Assembly: GCA_014323545.1 (NCBI GenBank)
Contig: CP058647.1
Location: forward strand, 62,001 to 126,000
Direction: 5' to 3'
Source of the DNA: Hyphobacterium sp. CCMP332
GTDB taxonomy: Bacteria > Bacteroidota > Bacteroidia > Cytophagales > CCMP332
DNA: 64,000 nt
In this document: positions 26,057-34,539 of the stretch, piece after piece
Layout: each line of letters opens with the position of its first letter
How positions within the stretch are numbered: position 1 is the stretch's first letter
The notes under the pieces: model-generated
Seen by the model: the letters and a program-made list of their open reading frames with translations, nothing else
What the model was told of the DNA's origin: nothing
The model's database searches: none
Position numbers and translations under genes: made by a program

Positions 26057-26467
26057 ATGAATTGGAAAGTATTTCTCGGTCTGGTGTTGATAGTCATAAT
26101 TGGGCTTTTTGTTGTTTACAAAATTTACAATAAACCCCATAAGGATATCGCTTCTGCTCAGGTAGATTATGAAACACATCTTTCTGCCCTAATTGATGAA
26201 TTTGAGCAAAAACCGGACGAATCCAATTCTAAATATACCGACAAAGTTTTAATGATAGAAGCCACAATGAGTGATATTCAGGATGGAGAACATGTCCATT
26301 TATTTTTATCTGATGGTGGCATGGGAATCGCAAATTGTGAAATGCTGGAAAAGTCAAAAGATTTTTTTAAGAAAGATGAAACTGTCAAAATTAAAGGACT
26401 TTTTGTTGGCTATGATGACCTCATTGAACCTACAATTACATTAAAAAAGTGTTCTGTCCTTAATTGA
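26057..26467 (+). CDS. Membrane-anchored OB-fold (tRNA_anti-like) protein
   Basis: 136 aa. One N-terminal membrane helix (residues 4-22, VFLGLVLIVIIGLFVVYKI) is followed by a periplasmic domain of about 110 residues. The pattern KVLMIEATMSDIQDGEHVHLFL, then KKDETVKIKGLFVGYDDLIEPTITLKKC, is the small OB-fold called tRNA_anti-like in Bacteroidota. The central Cys in GIANCEML and the C-terminal Cys could form a disulfide. It is the first gene of a tight five-gene unit of exported proteins: its stop lies 2 nt before the next ATG. Its role within that unit is unknown; a scaffold or ligand-binding function is a guess. Confidence 0.8.
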   Translation: MNWKVFLGLVLIVIIGLFVVYKIYNKPHKDIASAQVDYETHLSALIDEFEQKPDESNSKYTDKVLMIEATMSDIQDGEHVHLFLSDGGMGIANCEMLEKSKDFFKKDETVKIKGLFVGYDDLIEPTITLKKCSVLN

Positions 26468-26469
26468 AA

Positions 26470-27192
26470 ATGAAGTTTTCATACCTCTTTTATATCGCTG
26501 TCATTTTAATGCTGGCCATTACCTGTACACACGATCCGGTGATCCCGGAGGATACACCCGGTAATAATCCCATGGATACCACATCGAATCCGGTAGATAC
26601 AACAGGAAATAACTGTGATACAAGTATTGTCTATTTTGAAAATGATATACTACCCATTTTTCAATCGAACTGCGCCTTTTCTCCCTGCCATGATGCAGGC
26701 ACACAACAGAGCAACCTGGACCTTTCCAATTACAATGGTATTATGACTGAAATCACCCCCTCTAATCTACAGGAAAGTGATATTTATGAGAGAATAACAG
26801 AAGATGATCCAGATAAATTAATGCCAAGGATCGTAGGACAAACTGTTGGCCAAATGCTGGATGATGAAAAGATTCGCTTGATAGAAAAATGGATTCTTCA
26901 GGGTGCCAATAACAATCGCTGTGATGAGTGCGATACAAGTTCTATTTCATTTGCAAATGACGTTCTTCCGATATTCGTCAGCAGCTGTAATACGAATTCG
27001 ACTTGCCACGGATCAGGTTCGGTTCGTCCTATATGGGAAAATCACCAGATCATAGTCAATAATTTAAATAAAATACAGGTAAGAGCTATAGAAAGAACGC
27101 ATTCCAGTCCTATGCCTCCTTCCGGCCCCTTACCCGATTGCGATATAAGCAAACTAAAAGCTTGGATAAACGATGGTGCACAGGATAATTAA
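26470..27192 (+). CDS. Lipoprotein with two non-canonical c-haem-like motifs
   Basis: 240 aa from the ATG at 26470 (a TTG two codons upstream is in frame). The lipobox is LAITC. A low-complexity Asp/Pro/Thr linker (residues 22-48) precedes two homologous modules. Module 1 has NDILPIFQSNC, then C-AFSP-CH (Cys68, Cys73, His74), and closes with LMPRI and a WI..GA end. Module 2 has NDVLPIFVSSC, C-NTNST-CH (Cys173, Cys179, His180) and closes with SPMPPSG and LKAWINDGAQ. This is the layout of small cytochrome c-like domains in Bacteroidota and Planctomycetes, but spacing is CX4CH and CX5CH instead of CXXCH. The Met in MP/MPP could be the distal ligand. It probably carries electrons; haem binding is not proven. 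It overlaps the next gene by 20 nt. Confidence 0.82.
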   Translation: MKFSYLFYIAVILMLAITCTHDPVIPEDTPGNNPMDTTSNPVDTTGNNCDTSIVYFENDILPIFQSNCAFSPCHDAGTQQSNLDLSNYNGIMTEITPSNLQESDIYERITEDDPDKLMPRIVGQTVGQMLDDEKIRLIEKWILQGANNNRCDECDTSSISFANDVLPIFVSSCNTNSTCHGSGSVRPIWENHQIIVNNLNKIQVRAIERTHSSPMPPSGPLPDCDISKLKAWINDGAQDN

Positions 27193-27535
27193 ATTAGTTC
27201 TAATATTATTTGTATTCACTGCAGTGATTTCATCCTGCTATTACGACAATGAAGAAGAATTGTATCCAGGAGAAATAGTCTGCAATACAGATAGTCTCAG
27301 CTATGATGCCAATATTGCTACTATAATTAATACTAAATGTGCGCTTCCCGCCTGTCACGGTGGCCCACAAAATCCGAATTTTTCAGATTTTAATTCTGTA
27401 AGTCAAAATACAGATCGAATAAAAGTAAGGGCGGTAGATCAAATGACCATGCCTCCTTCAAGTGTTACACCTCTAAGCGAATGTGAAATTAAACAATTGG
27501 AAAGCTGGATTAATGCCGGCGCTCCGCAAAACTAA
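27173..27535 (+). CDS. Small lipoprotein with one CX4CH haem-like motif
   Basis: 120 aa. Lipobox VISSC with Cys22 as acylation site. A single module like those in the gene upstream: NIATIINTKC with C-ALPA-CH (Cys56, Cys61, His62), then MTMPPSSVTPL and CEIKQLESWINAGAPQN. It starts inside the upstream gene (20-nt overlap), so the two are co-translated. Together with the two-module gene they make three such domains on two lipoproteins facing the periplasm or the surface, a possible short electron relay. If haem is not bound, the cysteines may simply form disulfides. Confidence 0.82.
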   Translation: MVHRIIKLVLILFVFTAVISSCYYDNEEELYPGEIVCNTDSLSYDANIATIINTKCALPACHGGPQNPNFSDFNSVSQNTDRIKVRAVDQMTMPPSSVTPLSECEIKQLESWINAGAPQN

Positions 27536-27539
27536 TATT

Positions 27540-28091
27540 ATGAGAACTATATTATTTCTATCACTTCTTATGGTTTCAATCTCTGTTTTTGCACAGGAAA
27601 AGTACATTACCAGAACAGGTCATGTTTCCTTCTTTTCCGAAGCACCAATGGAAAATATTGAAGCCCATAACCACCAGGTGACCAGCATATTAAATGTTAC
27701 AAATGGCGACATGGTATTTTCAATGCTTATGAAAGGTTTTGAATTTGAAAAGGCCTTGATGCAGGAACATTTCAACGAGAGTTATGTGGAATCGGAAAAA
27801 TTCCCCAAATCCAGCTTTAAAGGTGTGATTCAGAATTTTGAAGCTATTAACTTGAGTAAAAATGGAGAATATGATGTTGTAGTAAAAGGACAGCTCGAAA
27901 TTCATGGCGTATCCAAAGAATACAGCATTAATGGAAAATTAATACGCGACGGAAATAAAATTCAAGGCAAGTCGAAATTTAATGTAAAAGTTGCTGAACA
28001 CGGAATTAAAATACCAGCAGGCAAGGTGAATAACATTGCTGAAGTGGTGGAAGTGACAGTGGACATAAGCTACGAGCCTTATGGTAAATAA
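27540..28091 (+). CDS. YceI-family exported protein
   Basis: 183 aa from the ATG at 27540, which starts 4 nt after the stop of the haem-motif lipoprotein gene; a longer frame overlapping that gene lacks a signal sequence at its start. Signal peptide MRTILFLSLLMVSISVFAQ. The YceI lipocalin-like fold is recognisable from KYITRTGHVSFFSEAP, FPKSSFKGVI, GQLEIHGVSKEYSING and the closing strand VVEVTVDISYE. YceI proteins bind long isoprenoids or lipids such as quinones in the periplasm, which suits a redox-type operon. The 3' end overlaps the DUF5777-like gene by 11 nt. A second YceI protein, a lipoprotein, is encoded at 44944. Confidence 0.88.
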   Translation: MRTILFLSLLMVSISVFAQEKYITRTGHVSFFSEAPMENIEAHNHQVTSILNVTNGDMVFSMLMKGFEFEKALMQEHFNESYVESEKFPKSSFKGVIQNFEAINLSKNGEYDVVVKGQLEIHGVSKEYSINGKLIRDGNKIQGKSKFNVKVAEHGIKIPAGKVNNIAEVVEVTVDISYEPYGK

Positions 28092-28965
28092 ACTACTATT
28101 GGCGATCTCGATGGTCGCACTATCCTTTACATTTTCTTATTCTCAGGATGACCTTATGGACCTGCTTGAATCCGAAACAGATGTAGAAACAACCGAGTAC
28201 ACCTATGCGACTTTTAAAACTACCCGAATAATCAATGGGCAATCCATTGAAAACCCGGCGCATGGTGTTCTGCAATTTGTAATTGGACACAGATTTGGAA
28301 AACTCAGTGATGGCGCCTACGATTTGTTTGGACTTGACAATGCCACGGTAAGACTCGGATTTGAATATGGAATCAATGAAAGACTGGCCATAGGAATAGG
28401 CAGAAGTTCTGTTGGTAAGACAGTAGATGGAATGCTTAAATTCAAATTGCTTCGTCAATCCAGCGGATTAAAAAATATGCCATTTACACTTGTGTATTAT
28501 GGAAATATGGCAGTAAACGGTTTAAAATATTTAGATGAGGAAAGAGAAAATTACTTTTCTTCAAGATACTTTTTCAACCATCAATTGCTGATTGCCAGAA
28601 AGATCAGCAATTCATATTCGGTACAATTAACTCCAGGGCTTGTTCACAGGAATTTGGTGGCAACTACGGAAGATCCCAATGATATTTATTCAATAGGATT
28701 TGGTCAGAGAATTAAATTAAGTCGAATGGTAACCTTAAATACTGAGTATTTTTATCAAATCAATCAAAACAGATCTGATAAATACGATGCGATAGCATTA
28801 GGTGTAGATATAGAAACAGGTGGCCATATTTTCTCTCTTCACATTACGAATTCGCGTTCTATGATTGCAGCTTATTCCATCCCCGATACCGATGGTAATA
28901 TTCTGGACGGTGATATTTATTTTGGATTCAATGTAAACCGCGTTTTCACGATCGTCAATAAATAA
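28081..28965 (+). CDS. DUF5777-type outer-membrane beta-barrel protein
   Basis: 294 aa, last gene of the operon beginning at 26057, overlapping YceI by 11 nt. Signal peptide MVNKLLLAISMVALSFTFSYSQ. The mature protein alternates short amphipathic strands (VLQFVIGHRFGKL, DNATVRLGFEYGIN, ERLAIGIGRSSVG, YSVQLTPGLVHRN, TGGHIFSLHITNS) and ends GDIYFGFNVNRVFTI, as barrels of 10-12 strands do. I recall such barrels (DUF5777) beside YceI and small cytochromes in other Bacteroidota. It may be the outer-membrane part of the system, for example holding the haem lipoproteins. The stop abuts the stop of the convergent TPR gene with no gap. Confidence 0.82.
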   Translation: MVNKLLLAISMVALSFTFSYSQDDLMDLLESETDVETTEYTYATFKTTRIINGQSIENPAHGVLQFVIGHRFGKLSDGAYDLFGLDNATVRLGFEYGINERLAIGIGRSSVGKTVDGMLKFKLLRQSSGLKNMPFTLVYYGNMAVNGLKYLDEERENYFSSRYFFNHQLLIARKISNSYSVQLTPGLVHRNLVATTEDPNDIYSIGFGQRIKLSRMVTLNTEYFYQINQNRSDKYDAIALGVDIETGGHIFSLHITNSRSMIAAYSIPDTDGNILDGDIYFGFNVNRVFTIVNK

Positions 28966-30681
28966 TTAATTCAGCGGTTGACATTGGGTAATCTTCATTT
29001 TTGAGTCGTATTTAAGAATTCGATTAGAAGAACTGATAAAATCTTTGGAGCTTAATTGTTCATTATTTTTAATAAATGTCAAAGCCTCACTTTGATTTTT
29101 ATCATCACTGGCATTGGAATAATTTTCTGCGAATTTTTCATATTGGTATTTAGCCGAAGCAAAGTCTCCATTCACCCGATAAGCCCGTGCCAGTCCTAAA
29201 CGGCTCATGCTTCTATTTGGTGTTCGCATGAGGCTGGTTTTGAATAAGTCAATGGATTTTTCAATTTTCCCTTCTTTTAAGCAGATTTCAGCATATAATT
29301 CGTGAATGGGTTTGATAATATCCGGTGGACCTGTTGGAGGGTTTAAGGATTCCTCCAATAAAATAGCCTTTTCAAAATAAGATTCAGCATTGTCAAAACC
29401 AGAGTTCTCAAAGAAATACAACCCTTTAAGTGAATTCAGATATATTTCAATGATTTTTTGATCAAATGATTCTGTTGAATCCATTTGATTTAAATATTCA
29501 GAGATATTTTGGATGGAAGCAAGACAATTATCCCTCTCCCCTTTTTCAAGGCTTCTCCATCCATATGCAAACTGATATTTGGCAAGAGACATTTCGGACA
29601 CGCTATTAACGCCCTCAATCTCGAAACTGTAATCTCCAAGATCGGATGAGTTTTCAACCCAGATTCGCGTAAGAATATCAATCTCATAATGCTTCTCTCG
29701 TCTGGTAAAGGTATCCTTATTATTTATTTGAATCTTTTCCAGTTGAACTAAGGCACTATCGAACAAACCGGCCTGTGTATATGCATATGCCAACCATGAT
29801 AAACTGTGATTGTCGAGATATGTACGGTTTAGTTTTTCTTTCTTAACCCAGTTTTCAGAAGCGTTCCTCGCATTAATGTTGGAAGAAATTACATTTTCCC
29901 ACATTCCCAGTTGAACAAAAATGTGCGAAGGCATATGCAATGCATGATTGCTTTCCGGTGCTACTTTTGCATATTTATAAGCGGCATCTAAGGCAAGTAT
30001 GGCATGCAAGGGATCATCCAAAGCATGGATTTTATAATGGAGTGCACCCGGATGATTGGGGTTTTTGTCTAAAACTTGTTGTGAAATAGCCGCACATTTC
30101 ATTCGAATATCCTCATTTCCCTGGTTGTCTCTCAGCAAACCCAATAATGAAAGGGCATAAAAGGCTCTTACTTCTAAATTGTCAGGATACTTGTTCAACA
30201 TGTTTTCCATAAACACAGCATAATCCTGATCTCTTTCTAGTTTGTTATCCTTTTCTGAATACAATACATCCAATGACCTTATAAAATCCTTTTCCACTTC
30301 TAATTCCGCCATTTTTAACCTCATTTCTTTTGAATTTCCCAATTGACTGAGGATTTCCCTGGCTTTTTTGCGATCCTGAATCTGCCAAAGCGTTTTATTC
30401 TTGCTCATGGCTTCGCCCCAATAAGCCATTGCAAAACCTGAATCCATTTGAATGGCTTCGCGAAATGAAGCTTCAGCCACCGGGTACCAAAAATTATGCA
30501 AGGCTAACACACCTTGATAAAATGCATTTTGAGCATTTTCAGCTCCGCTATTTTCAAATTCTATTGTGCCTAGTTTTCTTACTTCTTCATTCTGACTTGA
30601 TTTTTTATCACAAGAACTGATAATAGAAATCAATAAGAGGAATAGAATTAGTGTGAAATGATTCGAACGACAATATTTCAT
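28966..30681 (-). CDS. TPR-repeat lipoprotein
   Basis: 571 aa. Lipoprotein signal with lipobox IISSC near residue 24. Many degenerate TPR helices are seen: ALHNFWYPVAEASFREAIQ, MAYWGEAMSKN, AFYALSLLGLL, LGLARAYRVNGDFASAKYQYEKF. The motif HALHMPSHIFVQLGMWENV is diagnostic of a family of secreted TPR proteins in Bacteroidota and Proteobacteria whose function I do not know. It should sit in the periplasm or on the surface and mediate protein contacts. It is divergent from the M28 peptidase gene (50 nt between starts) and convergent, stop to stop, with the DUF5777-like gene. Confidence 0.85.
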   Translation of the reverse strand: MKYCRSNHFTLILFLLLISIISSCDKKSSQNEEVRKLGTIEFENSGAENAQNAFYQGVLALHNFWYPVAEASFREAIQMDSGFAMAYWGEAMSKNKTLWQIQDRKKAREILSQLGNSKEMRLKMAELEVEKDFIRSLDVLYSEKDNKLERDQDYAVFMENMLNKYPDNLEVRAFYALSLLGLLRDNQGNEDIRMKCAAISQQVLDKNPNHPGALHYKIHALDDPLHAILALDAAYKYAKVAPESNHALHMPSHIFVQLGMWENVISSNINARNASENWVKKEKLNRTYLDNHSLSWLAYAYTQAGLFDSALVQLEKIQINNKDTFTRREKHYEIDILTRIWVENSSDLGDYSFEIEGVNSVSEMSLAKYQFAYGWRSLEKGERDNCLASIQNISEYLNQMDSTESFDQKIIEIYLNSLKGLYFFENSGFDNAESYFEKAILLEESLNPPTGPPDIIKPIHELYAEICLKEGKIEKSIDLFKTSLMRTPNRSMSRLGLARAYRVNGDFASAKYQYEKFAENYSNASDDKNQSEALTFIKNNEQLSSKDFISSSNRILKYDSKMKITQCQPLN

Positions 30682-30731
30682 AACATAAAATTATGTCTTT
30701 AAATTTAATCTAAGTATTATCTTTATATGCT

Positions 30732-32471
30732 ATGAAACAAATTTTAGCCTTTCTTTTAATTATTGTTCTTAGTGCTTCTTTGGCTTTTTCGCAAACAAAT
30801 ATAAGATTGAGCAACCCTGAGGCAGACTCTGTTTTAAAAGGATTATACAACCCTCTGAATTATTTACCACCTCAAATTATAGATAATCCTCAAACTATTA
30901 TTCAAGGTTTAAATAATGAAATCAGTACAGATTCCTTAAAATCCTACTTAATCAAACTTAGTGAATTTGGCACACGAAATTCAGGATCAGATACCAGCTC
31001 AAGTACGATCGGAATTGGTGCTGCAAGGAGATGGGCTCTGGCTAAATTTCAGGAATTCAGCAATCAAAATCACGGTAGGCTCTTGGCTAGCTATCTGGAT
31101 TTTGATTTAAGTATTTGTGGTGTGGATAAACACAAAAATATCCTGGCAGTCCTACCCGGAACTGATACTGTATTTGATAAAATAATTCTTATTGAGGCTC
31201 ATTTAGATTCACGATGTGATGTATTATGCGACACCGCCTGTATTGCCGAGGGTGTAGAAGATAATGCCAGTGGTTCAGCTCTTGTATTGGAACTTGCGCG
31301 AATAATGAGCAAGTACACTTTTGAAGCAACAATGCTTTTCATGTTGACTACAGCTGAAGAACAAGGACTTTTGGGTGCGGATGCAATGGCTGATTATGCC
31401 AGTGCAAATAACCTTCCAATTAAAGCGGTTCTCAATAATGATATTGTGGGTGGTATTATATGTGGGCAAACCAGTTCGGCTCCTAGTTGTCCGGGTTTAA
31501 ATCACATTGATTCAACTCAGGTCAGACTTTTTTCCGGAGGTGGCCTGAACTCAAAACACAAAGCTTTGAGCAGGCATATCAAAATCACTTATGAAGATGA
31601 ACTGCTTCCTATAGTTTCTGTTCCAATGCAAATTACCATAATGTCTCAAGAGGATCGTTCGGGACGCGGAGGAGATCATATACCATTCCGGCAGCAAGGG
31701 TTTACAGCTATGCGTTTTACCTCAGCCAATGAACATGGAAATGCTTCTGCAGGCCCCGGTTATACCGACAGGCAACACACAAGCAATGACATATTGGGGG
31801 TTGATACAAATAATGATAATATCATTGATAGCTTTTTTATTGACTTTAATTATCTGGCAAGAAATGCAATCATTAATGCTGCAGAAGCTACTGCGCTAAG
31901 TTCTTCGCCTCGAAAAGTGAGTATTCTAAGCAGCCTTGCAACTGACAATTATTTGAAAGTTGAAATTAATGATCCCGACTCTACCGGTCTTTATAAAGTC
32001 GGAATAAGAACTACCGGAAATGATTTTGATACAATTCATTTAAGCAATAGTAGCATAGATTCTTTTCCCAGTTATGGTCCTGGTTTTTATTTTTTAAGTG
32101 CCTGTGCGGTTGACCAAAATGGAATAGAAGGTCTTTTCTCAAATGAAGAATTTTTAACTGTGGCAGCCACAGGGCTTGATAAATTAAAAGGCCCCTATTC
32201 TGGCATTACTCTTTTACAAAATAAACCCAATCCATTTGATGAGGCCACATTAATTGCATTTCATGCAGAGGTAGTTCCAAAATATTCGGAGGCTTTTATA
32301 CAACTTAGAGAACTTGACGGCCGGGAAATTACCAGAATTCCCGTTGAGGTTCACCAAGGAATGAATGAAGTAATATACAATCACGGCTATAATAAAAGCG
32401 GTACATTTATTTACACCCTTGTGATCGATAATGTAAAAGTGGATAGCAAAAGAATGGTATTCGCCTTTTGA
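30732..32471 (+). CDS. Secreted M28-family metallopeptidase with T9SS sorting domain
   Basis: 579 aa. Signal peptide MKQILAFLLIIVLSASLAFS. The M28 zinc aminopeptidase core has ligands His157 (EAHLDSR), Asp177 (GVEDNASG), Glu209/Glu210 (TTAEEQGLLG, base and ligand), Asp237 (NNDIVGG) and a His in GRGGDHIPFRQQG. A cluster of cysteines (RCDVLCDTAC) near the first ligand is extra and may form disulfides. A short beta domain and a type A T9SS sorting domain (LLQNKPNPFDEATLIAFHAE to the end, KRMVFAF) follow. It should be exported by T9SS and act outside the cell on peptides. It is divergent from the TPR gene and convergent with lrp (stops adjacent). Confidence 0.92.
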   Translation: MKQILAFLLIIVLSASLAFSQTNIRLSNPEADSVLKGLYNPLNYLPPQIIDNPQTIIQGLNNEISTDSLKSYLIKLSEFGTRNSGSDTSSSTIGIGAARRWALAKFQEFSNQNHGRLLASYLDFDLSICGVDKHKNILAVLPGTDTVFDKIILIEAHLDSRCDVLCDTACIAEGVEDNASGSALVLELARIMSKYTFEATMLFMLTTAEEQGLLGADAMADYASANNLPIKAVLNNDIVGGIICGQTSSAPSCPGLNHIDSTQVRLFSGGGLNSKHKALSRHIKITYEDELLPIVSVPMQITIMSQEDRSGRGGDHIPFRQQGFTAMRFTSANEHGNASAGPGYTDRQHTSNDILGVDTNNDNIIDSFFIDFNYLARNAIINAAEATALSSSPRKVSILSSLATDNYLKVEINDPDSTGLYKVGIRTTGNDFDTIHLSNSSIDSFPSYGPGFYFLSACAVDQNGIEGLFSNEEFLTVAATGLDKLKGPYSGITLLQNKPNPFDEATLIAFHAEVVPKYSEAFIQLRELDGREITRIPVEVHQGMNEVIYNHGYNKSGTFIYTLVIDNVKVDSKRMVFAF

Positions 32472-32957
32472 TCACATTTGATCGAATATTGAACTGATTA
32501 GTCTTTGTTTGCTATTAAAACTTTCTTCCAATGCAATCATAGATTCTGTTCGTCTGATTCCTTTAATTCCTAATATTTTGTCAATCACCTTTTTTGCGTG
32601 CTGAGTATCCCTGCATCTTATTTTTGTAAAAATTGAAAATTGTCCGGAGGTCACGTTTGCAATGGTTACTTCGGGAATTTTGTACAATTCTTTAATTACG
32701 TCATCAGATCTGTATGTTTCTCTTAAGAAGATACCCACATAAGCAATAAATCGATAACCCAAGCGAACATAATCTATGGTCAATGTTGCACCTTTAATAA
32801 TCCCGGCATCTTCAAGCTTTTTTACTCTTCCATGCACCGTGCCAACTGATACCCCAATAATTTTGGCAATTTCAGTATAGGGCATTCTCGCATCATTTGA
32901 TAAAAAGTTGATTATCTGCTTATCCACCTTGTCAATTTTATAATAGTTGAGCATCAT
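32472..32957 (-). CDS. Lrp/AsnC-family transcriptional regulator
   Basis: 161 aa with the usual two domains. The HTH is DKQIINFLSNDARMPYTEIAKIIGVSVGTVHGRVKKLEDAGII. The RAM effector/oligomerisation domain follows (YRFIAYVGIFLRETYRSDDVIKELYKI, IANVTSGQFSIFTKIRCRD). It is a DNA-binding regulator of amino-acid-related genes or a global regulator; target and effector unknown. Two ATGs are adjacent at the start, and either may serve. The gene is divergent from the predicted small RNA across about 80 nt of AT-rich DNA, so it may regulate that unit, although this is only suggested by position. Its stop is adjacent to the M28 peptidase stop. Confidence 0.92.
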   Translation of the reverse strand: MMLNYYKIDKVDKQIINFLSNDARMPYTEIAKIIGVSVGTVHGRVKKLEDAGIIKGATLTIDYVRLGYRFIAYVGIFLRETYRSDDVIKELYKIPEVTIANVTSGQFSIFTKIRCRDTQHAKKVIDKILGIKGIRRTESMIALEESFNSKQRLISSIFDQM

Positions 32958-33039
32958 TTTAATAATAAACTGAAAGAATAATAATTAAATTGCTAATAAA
33001 TTAAATTATTTGTAATTATCCTTAATAATTTATAAAATA

Positions 33040-33072
33040 TTGACAGATATAAATAAGGCTGTGTTAGTTTTG
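33040..33072 (+). promoter_or_regulatory. Strong-consensus orphan promoter
   Basis: TTG (33040-33042) and TAGTTTTG (33065-33072) are separated by 22 nt, the same spacing as in the rpoD promoter. No protein-coding gene lies downstream on the plus strand; an intrinsic terminator follows within about 70 nt. Confidence 0.6.
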
Positions 33073-33076
33073 AATC

Positions 33077-33141
33077 GTTAATCGTATTGAAGTTAGGTCT
33101 GAACACAATCGTGGGTTTCCTGCGGTTGTGTTGTTTTTTTT
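33077..33141 (+). ncRNA. Predicted small RNA of about 65 nt
   Basis: This is the interval between the orphan promoter at 33040-33072 and a terminator ending at 33141. The transcript would hold a short single-stranded 5' part (about 33077-33100) and a 10-bp hairpin plus U tail. It has no ATG with a useful reading frame. Neighbours are lrp (divergent) and the 3' end of the YihY gene (convergent), so it cannot be a leader of either. A trans-acting sRNA or an antisense regulator of the YihY 3' end are both possible. I do not recognise an Rfam family. Predicted ends are plus or minus a few nucleotides. Confidence 0.55.
33102..33141 (+). terminator. Intrinsic terminator of the predicted small RNA
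   Basis: AACACAATCG (33102-33111) pairs with CGGTTGTGTT (33123-33132), 10 bp with one G-U pair and an 11-nt loop, followed by G and eight T. On the minus strand the same hairpin has no T run, so it does not serve the YihY gene. Confidence 0.8.
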
Positions 33142-33177
33142 ATTCCTGGCGGATTTAATTATCAGAAAAGTTTGAGT

Positions 33178-34536
33178 CTAGCTAAGTTTAATGTCTTTAA
33201 GTAAGAGCGAAGCCGAAGAAAGGCTGGTTTCTTTGTTCATAATATCAATCTGACTTCTAATTTGTTCAAAGTCAAAATCTTTTTCATCCCAAATTGAATT
33301 TTTTCCCTTTGTATTCATTTTTTCCATAATAAATGCAAAAGATATATAATTCGGATCAGTGGCCGGTTGATATGCGCTTAGGTCTCCATCTGTATCTTCC
33401 GTTCTTGTGAGAATTTCAGCTTCAACCAGTTCTTCGAGAATAGAATGCGTTATTTTTACCGGAAGCTTTAATTCCTGAGCTATAGTTTCAAAACTCGGTG
33501 CATGTTCTCTACCCACAAACTTATTAATAACATATGTGGCGATCACAAAAATTGCTTCCATCCTTGCTTGTCGGCTCATTTCACTTTCAGCAACATCCCT
33601 TTCAAAATTGCTAATATTCTGATGTGAAAAGGCCAATTCCGCACCAAATAAAAATATTAACCAGCTTAGCTGTAACCAGAACAAGAACAAAGGAAGCGCG
33701 GCAAAACTTCCATAAATGGCATTGTAGCGCGACACACCAACTTGAAAATTGATTAGTCCCCACTGAGTTAATTGATAAGCAGAACCTGCTATTATGGCTG
33801 CTATTAATGCCGATTTAAATTTGACCTTTGTATTCGGCATAATCATATACATCAATAGAAATAAGGTCCATATGACTGTATAAGGAAGTATTCTTAGTAA
33901 TGGCAAAAGCAATGAGTCCATAATGCCCAAAAACTCAATTTCATTGGTTATTTCAGTAATGATGTTAGTAATCTGTATGGTCAAACTGCTGGCAGCTATT
34001 AGAAATACAGGCGCCAATAATACAATTGCAAGGTAATCGCTTAATTTTCTTACAATCGACCTTTCTTTTTTTACATTCCAAATGGTATTAAAACTTTGTT
34101 CTATGTTGGAGAAAAGCCGAAGTACTGAATAAACCAATACTACAAATCCAATTCCCGCTATTAATCCACCCTCTGTATTTTCTAAAAGATTTTGTGCAAA
34201 TGAAATACTCTGGTCAATTACTTCAGCCTGTCCGCTGAAATTTTCTATTAGTTCTACATGTAGTTGTTTTTCCAGGTCAAAGCCCTTTGCAACCCCAAAG
34301 GCCATCGCAAGAAGTGGTACAATGCTCAATAGAGAAAAGAAAGTCAATGCACTACTCCTGATTTGAACATTGTCCTTAATGAAACCCTCAAAAGACAGGA
34401 TAAGTACCCTTATAATGCTTAAGGTATAATATTTAAGAAATTCCTTTTTGGGATCCGCTTTTATTTCCCAAATATCGTGATCAATGAAATTCTTAATTCC
34501 GGATATCGAAATTGATGTTCGCTTGTTAGAATTCAT
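33178..34536 (-). CDS. YihY/virulence factor BrkB family membrane protein
   Basis: 452 aa. Six transmembrane helices in residues about 45-305, with the family segments RSSALTFFSLLSIVPLLAMAFG, GLIAGIGFVVLVYSVL, NIEQSFNTIWNV, AYQLTQWGLINFQVG and YGSFAALPLFLFWLQLSWL. The C-terminal 140 residues are cytoplasmic, with a winged-helix-like EHAPSFETIAQELKLPVKITHSILEELVEAEILTRTE. The family is often called ribonuclease BN by mistake; its role (perhaps envelope stress or transport) is unresolved. It is the last gene of a three-gene minus-strand unit from 35596; the spacing to the lipoprotein gene upstream is 3 nt. Length matches Bacteroidota members. Confidence 0.9.
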   Translation of the reverse strand: MNSNKRTSISISGIKNFIDHDIWEIKADPKKEFLKYYTLSIIRVLILSFEGFIKDNVQIRSSALTFFSLLSIVPLLAMAFGVAKGFDLEKQLHVELIENFSGQAEVIDQSISFAQNLLENTEGGLIAGIGFVVLVYSVLRLFSNIEQSFNTIWNVKKERSIVRKLSDYLAIVLLAPVFLIAASSLTIQITNIITEITNEIEFLGIMDSLLLPLLRILPYTVIWTLFLLMYMIMPNTKVKFKSALIAAIIAGSAYQLTQWGLINFQVGVSRYNAIYGSFAALPLFLFWLQLSWLIFLFGAELAFSHQNISNFERDVAESEMSRQARMEAIFVIATYVINKFVGREHAPSFETIAQELKLPVKITHSILEELVEAEILTRTEDTDGDLSAYQPATDPNYISFAFIMEKMNTKGKNSIWDEKDFDFEQIRSQIDIMNKETSLSSASLLLKDIKLS

Positions 34537-34539
34537 GTT

